This document shows, piece by piece, positions 1 through 5,793 of a stretch of 8,903 bases of DNA. This stretch comes from Candidatus Izemoplasma sp. GTDB lineage: Bacteria > Bacillota_I > Bacilli_A > Izemoplasmatales > Izemoplasmataceae. The notes beneath the pieces were generated by a model. The model was not told the origin of the DNA and did not search any database. It worked only from the letters and a program-made list of their open reading frames with translations. Within the stretch, counting starts at the first letter, position 1, and the number at the start of each line of letters is the position of its first letter. The stretch lies in the NCBI GenBank assembly GCA_029939615.1, contig JAOZSP010000036.1, forward strand, positions 1 through 8,903, written 5' to 3'. The position numbers and the translations under genes were made by a program.

Positions 1-297
1 GATTCTTACTGCTAGTAAATCAATCCTAATAAATGATATTAACAACATTATATCAACAGTTATTAGTAATCCCCACTTTTGTTTAAAAGTCATTTGATGA
101 TTATCTACTAACTTGAGTAAGTATTTCTTGTAAAATTCACTTTTTGTTATAAGTCGTGAATATTTTTCGGAACTTTTATTAAGCAGATAAAGGGTTAGAA
201 CAATAAAGGGTGTTGTAGGTAAAATTGGTAAAACTACTCCTATAAGACCTATTCCTAGTGAGAAAAAGGCAAGGATTTGTAAAATGATTTTTATCAT
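1..297 (-). CDS. DUF454 (YbaN-like) inner-membrane protein, C-terminus beyond window
   Basis: The reverse strand stays open from an ATG at 297 to the window edge, giving 99 residues with no stop. Residues 10-35 are hydrophobic and contain GIGLIGVVLPILPTTPF, which matches the family signature of DUF454/YbaN proteins (G-x-x-G-x-x-L-P-x-L-P-T-T-P-F). A charged middle stretch (41-76, with KSSEKYSRLI) and the start of a second membrane segment (77-90) follow. Family members are about 115-130 residues, so only the C-terminal end is missing. The gene starts four bases after the stop of the DUF438 gene and has only a weak ribosome site, which suggests translational coupling in one transcript. The family is membrane-bound and has no established biochemical role. 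Family assignment is fairly sure; function is unknown. Confidence 0.8.
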   Translation of the reverse strand, partial: MIKIILQILAFFSLGIGLIGVVLPILPTTPFIVLTLYLLNKSSEKYSRLITKSEFYKKYLLKLVDNHQMTFKQKWGLLITVDIMLLISFIRIDLLAVRI

Positions 298-301
298 TTA
301 T

Positions 302-1498
302 TTATAATCTTTTTTCGCCTTCTAAATCTCTTATTGGTTTAATATCTTGCGTTACTTCTAAAGTTCCTAAGTAACTACCATCTTTATCTCTAACTGCATA
401 ATATCTTATATAAACAAACATTTTACCCATTTGAATATAGAAATCCTCATGATCTTTTTCTCCATTTTTAAAACTGTTTACTATTCCTTCTACTATATGA
501 ACACTTTGTGGAGGATGACACATATTTACGTTTCTTCCTAAAACAGTTCTTGGTCTATCAAAGATTCGTTCTTTACCTTGTGTAAAGTATTTTACTTGAT
601 CTTCTTTATCTACAAAAGTCATATCTAAAGGTACTGTATTTAAGATAGCATTAATTTCTGTAATGTTTAGTTTTCCAGCATCAAATTTAATTTCTGAATT
701 TGATAGCAATTCTTTGTCTTCAAATTGCTCGATATCATCTTTTTTAGTCCAACTTTCTGTTGGCGCTTCTAAAAAGTAGCCAATTTCGTCAGAACCTTCA
801 TCCGCTAAAATCCAATCATATAACGATACTTTTTCAAGTAGCAAAGGAATTAATATGTTATTTTCTTTGGTTATCATGTCCTCTACTTTTGTTACTACTG
901 TTTGTAATTTACTATGTGTTTCCTCATAGTTATCAATCACAGTATCTAGTTCATTCTTAATCTCTTTTAACATTCCTCTTATTACATTATCTACTCCCCA
1001 CATTACTTTCGGGATTGAAGTAATATCTCTTTTTTCCAATGCTGGGAAAAAGAGATTTTCTTTTCTTGAATAATGCTTTGTGATTTCGCATAATCTCTCA
1101 ATAGCAATTCTTAACATTAAATGAGATGTTTTATCATATTTACCCAGATACGGGATTAATTCCTCAGTTAATAACTTTTTTAATGCATCATTTTCATCTA
1201 AAAACACTTTCGCAGGATGTCCTGGAATTTCTGTTTCTTCTTGTGATTTATGAATATCTGAAATTGATCCATCAAAAACAGCAGCATGAACATCACATAG
1301 ACCTTGAACTTCCTCAAGTGGCATTCCTTCTTCTAATAATGAATGCTCCATATTAGTAATTTCCTCAGTTGTTACCGATTCAAATTCTTCCAAAAAAAGT
1401 TTTTTAGCCTCTTCTAAAGGCATCCCTTTATGGATTTGTTTTATTATTACTTTAAGTTTTTCTTTTCTAATTTCACTATTATTTATTAGTTCACTCAC
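302..1498 (-). CDS. DUF438 / hemerythrin-HHE / PAS domain protein
   Basis: A 398-residue soluble protein with three domains in the order usual for this family. DUF438 lies at about 12-78 (KGMPLEEAKK, EEGMPLEEVQGLCDVHAAVF). A hemerythrin-like HHE helical domain lies at about 92-230 (GHPAKVF, HYSRKENLFFP, PKVMWGVD, ITKENNILIP). A PAS domain lies at about 275-390 (INAILNTVPLDMTFVD, NMCHPPQSVHIV, YIRYYAVRDKDGSYLGTLEVTQDI). The start is GTG at 1498, with GGAG at 1508-1511 nine bases upstream. Candidate metal ligands are His94, His142, Glu147 and Glu212. A full classical hemerythrin set of five histidines is not evident, and Asp170 sits where some homologues may carry His. The protein may sense O2, NO, iron or redox state; that is inferred from the domains. 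It has no kinase, GGDEF or DNA-binding output domain, so any signal must pass through a partner. It is followed directly by the DUF454 gene. Confidence 0.88.
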   Translation of the reverse strand: MSELINNSEIRKEKLKVIIKQIHKGMPLEEAKKLFLEEFESVTTEEITNMEHSLLEEGMPLEEVQGLCDVHAAVFDGSISDIHKSQEETEIPGHPAKVFLDENDALKKLLTEELIPYLGKYDKTSHLMLRIAIERLCEITKHYSRKENLFFPALEKRDITSIPKVMWGVDNVIRGMLKEIKNELDTVIDNYEETHSKLQTVVTKVEDMITKENNILIPLLLEKVSLYDWILADEGSDEIGYFLEAPTESWTKKDDIEQFEDKELLSNSEIKFDAGKLNITEINAILNTVPLDMTFVDKEDQVKYFTQGKERIFDRPRTVLGRNVNMCHPPQSVHIVEGIVNSFKNGEKDHEDFYIQMGKMFVYIRYYAVRDKDGSYLGTLEVTQDIKPIRDLEGEKRL

Positions 1499-1505
1499 TG
1501 TAATC

Positions 1506-1515
1506 AGCTCCTTTT
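1506..1515 (-). promoter_or_regulatory. Ribosome-binding site fixing the GTG start of the DUF438 gene
   Basis: On the minus strand AAAAGGAGCT lies just upstream of GTG at 1498-1496. No ATG lies at a suitable distance from it, so GTG is the likely start. Confidence 0.75.
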
Positions 1516-1523
1516 ACAAGAAT

Positions 1524-1552
1524 ATTATCCTATATGAGCATTATTTAGTAAA
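1524..1552 (-). promoter_or_regulatory. Candidate sigma-A promoter of the DUF438 gene
   Basis: On the minus strand TTTACT (1552-1547) is separated by 17 bp from GATAAT (1529-1524). This gives four of six and five of six matches to the vegetative consensus. Transcription would begin near 1517 and leave a leader of about 19 bases, short but long enough for the ribosome site at 1508-1515. In DNA this AT-rich, chance matches are common, so confidence is modest. Confidence 0.35.
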
Positions 1553-1647
1553 ATCATATAGTAATTTTTCTAAATAAGGAAAACCGTATACTCTTCTAAA
1601 TCTAAACTGTCCCTTCTTACTATTATTGAATTCTCTACCTTAATTAT

Positions 1648-1681
1648 AAAAAAAATAGGCACCTCATACAATAGATGTGCC
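1648..1681 (-). terminator. Rho-independent terminator of xpt
   Basis: On the minus strand an 8-bp stem with one mismatch (GGCACATC at 1681-1674 against GAGGTGCC at 1665-1658) and an 8-base loop is followed, after TA, by eight T residues (1655-1648). It lies about 60 bases past the xpt stop and well before the DUF438 gene, so it separates the two minus-strand units. Confidence 0.8.
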
Positions 1682-1740
1682 CACAATATTCCAAAAAACA
1701 TTATATATAAATCTAATTAGAGCTGTAATATTGTGATTAA

Positions 1741-2307
1741 TTATCTAAAGATTGGAACATTATTTTTGATATCAATAATATTTGCAAGAGAGTAAATCTC
1801 AATCCCTTTATTACTTATTTTATTTCGTCCGTTTTGAAATCCTTTTTCAATTACTACTCCAGCCCCAACTATTTCACAACCAGCTTGTGTTGCTATATCT
1901 ATTAGCCCTTCAAGTGCACTTCCCATAGCTAAAAAATCATCAATAATTAGTATTTTATCGTTTTTCGAAAGAAATTCTTTCGATACTATTACTTTTGACT
2001 CTATTTGCTTTGTATAAGAAAACACATTACTTGAATACACATTGTTATTAGTAATTAAAGATGCATTTTTTCTAGCAAAAACAATCGGTATATGATTTAA
2101 ATGAAACGCAGTTGAAACTGCAAAAGCTATACCACTAGCTTCAATTGTCAATATTTTTGTAGCATTCGGAAATTTTTTGCTAAATTCTTTTCCTATATCA
2201 AACACTAAATCAGTATCTAACATATGGTTAATGAAATGATCTACTTTAACAATTTTATTATCGATAACGTATGCTTCTTCTCTTATTTTTTTTATAAGTC
2301 TCTCCAT
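1741..2307 (-). CDS. xpt: Xanthine phosphoribosyltransferase
   Basis: Converts xanthine and PRPP to XMP in purine salvage; cytosolic, usually dimeric. The 188 residues align along their whole length with Bacillus Xpt (about 194 residues), from the N-terminal MERLIKKIREEAYVI through TIEASGIAFAV, IPIVFARK (73-80) and SYTKQIES to VIEKGFQNGR (152-161). The PRPP-binding loop is ILIIDDFLAMGSAL (119-132). Asn27, associated in the Bacillus enzyme with xanthine recognition, is present, as is the Lys of the EKGF motif (Lys155). One oddity is Met128 in FLAMG, where the Bacillus enzyme has Asn (FLANG). The ATG start at 2307 has GGAGA only three bases upstream, a short spacing. No purine riboswitch is seen in the 75 bases before it. 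It lies downstream of the small membrane-protein gene on the same strand and may be co-transcribed. Assignment is sure. Confidence 0.95.
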   Translation of the reverse strand: MERLIKKIREEAYVIDNKIVKVDHFINHMLDTDLVFDIGKEFSKKFPNATKILTIEASGIAFAVSTAFHLNHIPIVFARKNASLITNNNVYSSNVFSYTKQIESKVIVSKEFLSKNDKILIIDDFLAMGSALEGLIDIATQAGCEIVGAGVVIEKGFQNGRNKISNKGIEIYSLANIIDIKNNVPIFR

Positions 2308-2354
2308 ATTTCTCCATTCTCTTAATCTATATTTTTAAAATATTACATTTAATA

Positions 2355-2363
2355 CTTATATCA
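2355..2363 (-). promoter_or_regulatory. Possible extended -10 promoter of xpt
   Basis: On the minus strand TGATATAAG has an extended -10 form (TG, one base, TATAAG). No good -35 lies 16-18 bp upstream. Transcription would begin near 2348, giving a leader of about 40 bases. The alternative is read-through from the upstream membrane-protein gene, since no clear terminator lies between them. Confidence 0.3.
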
Positions 2364-2382
2364 TAATTGAGTTATTATTAAG

Positions 2383-2733
2383 TTATTCTCTATCTTTATA
2401 CTGTATTCGATTCATTAACAAATTCATAACCACTACTATTCTTACCATTAATGGATAAAAAAATACAATAAGAACTAAATATACAATATCCCAAGTTTCT
2501 AATCCCATAATATTACTATATATTCCAAGTAGTACAATATATACATATCCAAAAGCAGCTAAAACTGTAAACCCCCAATAAAAATTAATTTGAAAATGCT
2601 TTAGTTTTGTATTATTAATTTCATACTTTTTTGCTCCAAATATGACATCAAGAAAAAAGAATCTAAACAACAAATTTCTTGTAGGTTTTATTGCAAAAAA
2701 AATCAAAGCTATACCTATTAAATAATACTCCAT
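2383..2733 (-). CDS. Small membrane protein of unknown function (116 aa)
   Basis: I do not recognise this protein. It has three likely membrane segments: about 3-15 (YYLIGIALIFFAI), 52-72 (the stretch beginning YWGFTVLAAFGYVY) and 82-107 (DIVYLVLIVFFYPLMVRIVV onward). Between the first and second segments is a basic loop, KPTRNLLFRFFFLDVIFGAKKYE, broken here as residues 16-38, with partly amphipathic character. The C-terminal end is charged (NRIQYKDRE). It has no signal-peptide cleavage site, Cys pair or catalytic motif that I can see. The start is well supported: a perfect AGGAGGT lies seven bases before ATG, and an extended -10 promoter lies about 60 bases upstream. It is therefore very likely a real expressed gene. 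It precedes xpt by 75 bases on the same strand, which might suggest purine uptake or salvage, but nothing in the protein itself supports that. Confidence 0.75.
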   Translation of the reverse strand: MEYYLIGIALIFFAIKPTRNLLFRFFFLDVIFGAKKYEINNTKLKHFQINFYWGFTVLAAFGYVYIVLLGIYSNIMGLETWDIVYLVLIVFFYPLMVRIVVVMNLLMNRIQYKDRE

Positions 2734-2740
2734 AATTACT

Positions 2741-2747
2741 ACCTCCT
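2741..2747 (-). promoter_or_regulatory. Consensus ribosome-binding site of the 116-aa membrane protein
   Basis: AGGAGGT on the minus strand, seven bases from the ATG at 2733-2731. It is a full match to the anti-Shine-Dalgarno and strongly supports this small gene and its start. Confidence 0.85.
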
Positions 2748-2791
2748 AAAAACAATTAAACTCCCTCTTCTAATATCTGTTTGCAACTTAA

Positions 2792-2800
2792 ATTATAACA
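2792..2800 (-). promoter_or_regulatory. Extended -10 promoter of the membrane-protein (xpt) unit
   Basis: On the minus strand TGTTATAAT is a perfect extended -10 element (TG, one base, TATAAT). The -35 region is poor, as is common for extended -10 promoters. Transcription would begin near 2785, about 50 bases before the start codon. It faces away from the hydrogenase promoter at 3024-3052. Confidence 0.6.
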
Positions 2801-2979
2801 TGATAATACTTAATAATAATAGGAAATCATTAAATATTACAAGATTTGATTAGTAATCATTTTATAATTAAGAATGTAAACCCTTACTAAAATTATATAA
2901 AAGTAGTTTAAATAATAAAGTTAATTAAAAAAATTAAAAAAATTAATTTTACACCTTGTTAACAGCCTACCTAAAGCAC

Positions 2980-3004
2980 TTGAAAAAAGCGCTTTTTTTT
3001 TCAA
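2980..3004. repeat. Inverted repeat with GCGC centre and T9 tract upstream of the hydrogenase promoter
   Basis: The sequence reads TTGA, then A and T tracts around a central GCGC (2989-2992), ending in TTTCAA (2999-3004). The arms TTGAAA and TTTCAA are the same as in the palindrome at 3023-3040. As RNA it could form a hairpin (AAAGC at 2973-2977 with GCTTT at 2991-2995, or the A6/T9 arms) with a U tract, so it might act as a terminator. As DNA it could be a second operator. No gene upstream on the plus strand needs a terminator here. Confidence 0.5.
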
Positions 3005-3022
3005 ACTACTTGTCATTCTTCT

Positions 3023-3040
3023 ATTGAAACCTGTTTCAAT
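3023..3040. promoter_or_regulatory. Perfect 18-bp palindrome, candidate operator of the hydrogenase operon
   Basis: ATTGAAACCTGTTTCAAT has 8-bp perfect arms around CT. Its left arm contains the -35 hexamer TTGAAA of the promoter, and its right arm lies in the spacer, so a bound dimer would block RNA polymerase. The symmetry fits a dimeric repressor. The sequence is one base from the catabolite (cre) pattern at the central CG. It is also loosely like Rex sites (TTG, A/T-rich, CAA), but fits neither exactly. Confidence 0.55.
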
Positions 3041-3052
3041 CTTTGTTATTAT
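3024..3052 (+). promoter_or_regulatory. Sigma-A promoter of hndABCD
   Basis: TTGAAA (3024-3029) and TATTAT (3047-3052) are separated by exactly 17 bp, each matching five of six consensus bases. Transcription would begin near 3059, giving a leader of about 55 bases. This is the best plus-strand promoter in the gap. Confidence 0.65.
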
Positions 3053-3062
3053 TTTTATGCAG

Positions 3063-3089
3063 AGCAAATAGTAATTATTTATATTTGCT
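3063..3089 (+). repeat. Inverted repeat in the hydrogenase leader
   Basis: AGCAAATA (3063-3070) and TATTTGCT (3082-3089) are perfect complements 11 bases apart. They lie just downstream of the predicted start of transcription and end 12 bases before the AAAGGAG ribosome site. The repeat could be an RNA hairpin at the 5' end of the message, stabilising it or affecting translation, or a second operator. Confidence 0.45.
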
Positions 3090-3101
3090 AATTATAATTT
3101 G

Positions 3102-3108
3102 AAAGGAG
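3102..3108 (+). promoter_or_regulatory. Ribosome-binding site of hndA
   Basis: AAAGGAG lies six bases before the ATG at 3115, a strong site with ideal spacing. Confidence 0.75.
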
Positions 3109-3114
3109 CTTTTT

Positions 3115-3624
3115 ATGATTAAAACGAACTTAAATATTAATGATCTCGACAAAAATCTACTACGTGATTTAGACTCATATATCGAGTCGTTAGAGGATCC
3201 CAAAGGAAGCCTAATAAATGTTTTACATCGTGCTCAAATGTTATTTGGTTATCTTCCTCATAATCTACAACTTTATGTTTCAAGAAAGCTTGATTTAAAC
3301 GCTGCTAAAGTAAACGGCGTTGTAACCTTTTATTCCTTTTTCACTGAAAAGAAAACAGGAAAGTATGTTGTAAGTGTTTGTATGGGTACAGCTTGTTATG
3401 TAAAAGGATCAGAAAAAGTATTAGAAAAATGTTTAACCCTTCTAGATGTCGAAAAAAATGAAATCACAAAAGATGGTTTATTTTCAGTAAAAGATGTTCG
3501 TTGCATTGGTGCTTGTGGATTAGCTCCAGTTCTTAGTGTTGGTGAGAAAGTCTATGGTCATGTAAGTGCTGATATGGTAGAAGATATCTTAAATAAGTTC
3601 AGAGGTGACGAAAATGATAGTTAA
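3115..3624 (+). CDS. hndA: HndA/HydC-type NuoE-like [2Fe-2S] subunit of NAD-linked [FeFe]-hydrogenase
   Basis: Electron-transfer subunit of a cytosolic NAD(H)-linked [FeFe]-hydrogenase; it pairs with the NuoF-like subunit as in respiratory complex I. At 169 residues it is close to HndA of Desulfovibrio (about 171). The N-terminal half is the helical NuoE domain (SLINVLHRAQMLFGYLP at 32-48, VNGVVTFYSFF at 66-76). The C-terminal half is thioredoxin-like and carries the four [2Fe-2S] ligands Cys89, Cys94, Cys130 and Cys134 in CMGTAC and CIGAC. All ligands are present. It is the first gene of the operon and overlaps hndB by 11 bases. The related name hydC is used in the three-gene HydABC systems; the four-gene order here favours hnd names. 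Confidence 0.9.
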   Translation: MIKTNLNINDLDKNLLRDLDSYIESLEDPKGSLINVLHRAQMLFGYLPHNLQLYVSRKLDLNAAKVNGVVTFYSFFTEKKTGKYVVSVCMGTACYVKGSEKVLEKCLTLLDVEKNEITKDGLFSVKDVRCIGACGLAPVLSVGEKVYGHVSADMVEDILNKFRGDENDS

Positions 3625-4015
3625 AAATCTTAAAGAATTACGTGAACTTTGCGAAGCTGTTGGAGACCATGTTCATCTACGTGAAAATGGCAAATCAAAA
3701 GATGGTTCATTTATTGATATTTTAATAGGAATGGGCACATGTGGTTTAGCTGCAGGCGCTCTAGAAACTTTCGAACAATTAGAAATCGTTTTAAAAAAGA
3801 AAGGTCTTAATCATGTCAATGTTATTAGTGTTGGATGTGTTGGTTTTTGTCATATGGAACCTACTGTTCAAGTAAACATTCCAGGCAAAGAACCAGTTAT
3901 CTACGGTAGGATAACACATGATCAAGTTGAAAAATTAGTTAATAAAGTAATTATTGATGGTGGTTTTCTTCAAGAGAACTACTTAATCAAATCATTTCGT
4001 CGGGCGGTGATTTAA
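3614..4015 (+). CDS. hndB: HndB-like small thioredoxin-fold (2Fe-2S) ferredoxin-like subunit
   Basis: A 133-residue protein whose place and sequence match HndB of four-subunit NAD(P)-linked [FeFe]-hydrogenases. The thioredoxin-like ferredoxin domain covers about 33-115, with GMGTCGLAAGA (39-49), VGCVGFCHMEP (73-83) and PVIYGRIT (94-101). Only three cysteines lie at the expected cluster positions (Cys43, Cys75, Cys79). The first Cys of the usual C-x4-C pair is replaced by Ile38, and the remaining Cys13 lies in the N-terminal helix. Cluster binding is therefore not certain. I chose ATG 3614 rather than the in-frame GTG at 3605, because AGAGGTGA (3601-3608) is well spaced for the ATG and overlaps the GTG. 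It overlaps the end of hndA by 11 bases and abuts hndC, so translation is coupled. Its exact role in the complex is less certain than that of the other subunits. Confidence 0.82.
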   Translation: MIVKNLKELRELCEAVGDHVHLRENGKSKDGSFIDILIGMGTCGLAAGALETFEQLEIVLKKKGLNHVNVISVGCVGFCHMEPTVQVNIPGKEPVIYGRITHDQVEKLVNKVIIDGGFLQENYLIKSFRRAVI

Positions 4016-4018
4016 TTG
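4003..4018 (+). promoter_or_regulatory. Ribosome site and TTG start of hndC
   Basis: GGCGGTGA (4003-4010) lies five bases before TTG at 4016-4018, which directly follows the hndB stop (4013-4015). The next in-frame ATG at 4028 is 17 bases from this site, too far. TTG is therefore preferred, though an ATG start at 4028 would lose only four residues. Confidence 0.6.
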
Positions 4019-5782
4019 GTAAATAAAATGACTCTACTTGTATGTGGTGGTTCTCGTTGTATGAGAGGCGAATCAGAAGAAATGATTGATTTACTAAGAG
4101 ATAAAGTCGCTGAACTAGGACTAACAAACACTGTTAAAGTAATTAAAACAGGTTGTTTTGGTTTTTGTGAAGAAGGACCGATAATCAAAATCAAACCAGA
4201 TAATATAATATACGTTAAAGTAAAATTTAGTGATGTTGATGAAATCTTTGAACAACACGTATTAAGAGGACATATTGTTGAAAGATTATTATCAGTAGAT
4301 CCCGAAACACAAGAAACATATAAAGAAGATAAAGCTTTAGGGTTCTATAAAAAGCAATACCGCATTGTTTTAAGAAACTGTGGATTTATAAATCCTGAAG
4401 ATATTACAGAATATATCGCTGTAAGAGGTTATGAAGCTTTAGCTATTGTAGTAAGTGAAAATACACCTGAAGAAGTAATTGAAGTAATCAAAAAATCACA
4501 ACTTCGTGGTCGTGGTGGTGGTGGATTCCCAACAGGTCTTAAATGGGAACTAACTGCTAAACACCGTCGATCAGATAAATATATAATTTGTAACGCTGAT
4601 GAAGGAGATCCTGGTGCTTTTATGGATCGTAGTGTTTTAGAGGGAGACCCTCATACAATCTTAGAGGCTATGGCTATTGCCGGATACGCAATTGGCGCAA
4701 GCACAGGAATAATCTATATTCGTGCTGAATACCCTTTAGCAATTCATCGTTTAGAAGTAGCTATTAAACAAGCAAAAGAATATGGATTTCTAGGAGATAA
4801 TATCTTCGAATCTGGCTTTAACTTTAATATTGAAATACGTTTAGGAGCTGGAGCGTTTGTTTGTGGTGAAGAAACAGCACTTATAAACAGTTTACAAGGA
4901 ATGCGTGGAGAACCTACTAAAAAACCTCCATTTCCAAGTGAAGCAGGTTATAAAAACATGCCTACAAGTGTAAACAATGTTGAAACATTTGCTAACATTC
5001 CTCCAATCATCTTAAATGGACCTGAATGGTTCAGTTCAATCGGGACAGAAAATTCAAAAGGTACAAAAGTATTTGCCCTAGCTGGTAAAATAAATAATAT
5101 TGGTTTAGTTGAAGTTCCAATGGGAACCACTCTTCAAGAAATCGTTTTTGATATCGGTGGCGGAATTATTGATGGAAAAAAATTCAAAGCTGTTCAAACC
5201 GGCGGACCTAGTGGCGGAGTTATCACAGGCGATAATCTTGATACTCCTATTGATTATGAATCATTACGATCTATCGGTAGTATGATGGGTAGTGGTGGAA
5301 TGATTATTCTTGATGAAGAGGATGATATGGTAGCTATATGTAAATTCTACTTAGATTTTTCCCGAGAAGAATCTTGTGGGAAATGCACACCATGTAGAAT
5401 TGGAACAACAAGAATGTTTGAAATATTAGAACGTTTAATTAATTTTGAAGGTACCCCTGAAGACTTAGAAACATTAGAGGATTTAGCAATAAATATTAAA
5501 AATAGTAGTTTATGCGGATTAGGACAAAGTGCTCCTAACCCTGTATTAAGTACTTTAGAATACTTTAGAGAAGAGTATGAAGCATATGCTTATAGAACTA
5601 AAAAAACATCTTACCAAATTATTGGTGATAAGTGTATTGGTTGTACAAAGTGTTCAAAAGTTTGTCCTGTTGACTGCATAACAGGTTCAATTAAGAAAGT
5701 ACATATAATTGATGAAGAGGATTGTATCGCATGTGGTGCTTGTTATACTGCTTGCCCTGTTGATGCGATTATCAAACCTTAG
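4016..5782 (+). CDS. hndC: HndC/HydB-type NuoF-like FMN/NADH subunit of [FeFe]-hydrogenase
   Basis: NAD(H)-oxidising or -reducing flavin subunit of the hydrogenase; in known bifurcating enzymes this subunit's FMN is where electrons are shared between NAD and ferredoxin. It has 588 residues. An N-terminal thioredoxin-like [2Fe-2S] domain has Cys10, Cys15, Cys47 and Cys51. The NuoF core carries the nucleotide/FMN motifs GRGGGGFPTG (165-174), CNADEGDPGAF (192-202) and GAGAFVCGEETAL (277-289). The SLBB-like region follows. The NuoF [4Fe-4S] site is SCGKCTPCR plus SLCG (Cys454, Cys457, Cys460, Cys500). A C-terminal ferredoxin domain binds two [4Fe-4S] clusters (Cys540/543/546/550 and Cys570/573/576/580). 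The fused N- and C-terminal iron-sulfur domains set it apart from plain NuoF and match HndC/HydB. No key residue is missing. Its stop codon overlaps the ribosome site of hndD. Confidence 0.93.
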   Translation: MVNKMTLLVCGGSRCMRGESEEMIDLLRDKVAELGLTNTVKVIKTGCFGFCEEGPIIKIKPDNIIYVKVKFSDVDEIFEQHVLRGHIVERLLSVDPETQETYKEDKALGFYKKQYRIVLRNCGFINPEDITEYIAVRGYEALAIVVSENTPEEVIEVIKKSQLRGRGGGGFPTGLKWELTAKHRRSDKYIICNADEGDPGAFMDRSVLEGDPHTILEAMAIAGYAIGASTGIIYIRAEYPLAIHRLEVAIKQAKEYGFLGDNIFESGFNFNIEIRLGAGAFVCGEETALINSLQGMRGEPTKKPPFPSEAGYKNMPTSVNNVETFANIPPIILNGPEWFSSIGTENSKGTKVFALAGKINNIGLVEVPMGTTLQEIVFDIGGGIIDGKKFKAVQTGGPSGGVITGDNLDTPIDYESLRSIGSMMGSGGMIILDEEDDMVAICKFYLDFSREESCGKCTPCRIGTTRMFEILERLINFEGTPEDLETLEDLAINIKNSSLCGLGQSAPNPVLSTLEYFREEYEAYAYRTKKTSYQIIGDKCIGCTKCSKVCPVDCITGSIKKVHIIDEEDCIACGACYTACPVDAIIKP

Positions 5783-5787
5783 GAGGT
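5781..5787 (+). promoter_or_regulatory. Consensus ribosome site of hndD overlapping the hndC stop
   Basis: AGGAGGT lies six bases before ATG 5794. Its first two bases are also the last two of the TAG stop of hndC (5780-5782). The consensus match suggests high synthesis of the catalytic subunit. Confidence 0.8.
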
Positions 5788-5793
5788 CTATTA

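Larger units (their letters stand above)
2734..3114. other. Divergent intergenic control region
   Basis: This 381-bp gap holds no gene that I can support. From left to right it contains: the ribosome site and promoter of the leftward unit (2741-2800); a very AT-rich stretch (about 2801-2950) with two A7 tracts about 9 bp apart (2927-2933 and 2936-2942), which could bend the DNA; an 8-bp palindrome TGTTAACA (2957-2964); a long inverted repeat with a T9 tract (2980-3004); an 18-bp palindrome over the hydrogenase promoter (3023-3052); and a leader inverted repeat (3063-3089). Confidence 0.7.

Noticed and set aside
760..1356. Plus-strand open frames inside the DUF438 gene, and similar short antisense frames inside hndC and hndD
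   Set aside because: They lie antisense to clearly coding sequence, have no family resemblance and lack convincing ribosome sites.
2308..2382. Purine riboswitch ahead of xpt
   Set aside because: xpt often has one, but this 75-bp gap is too short for aptamer plus expression platform, and I see none of the conserved aptamer core.
2957..2964. TGTTAACA as a Rex operator
   Set aside because: Rex sites have two TTGTTAA-like halves separated by about four bases. Here the halves are fused into one short palindrome that lies over 60 bp upstream of the promoter.
3093..3098. TATAAT just before the hndA ribosome site, as the operon's -10
   Set aside because: Transcription would start within AAAGGAG (3102-3108) and remove the ribosome site; no good -35 lies 17 bp upstream. 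The TTGAAA/TATTAT pair at 3024-3052 fits better.
3605..3613. GTG at 3605 as the hndB start
   Set aside because: It overlaps the AGAGGTGA ribosome site, which is correctly spaced for ATG 3614.
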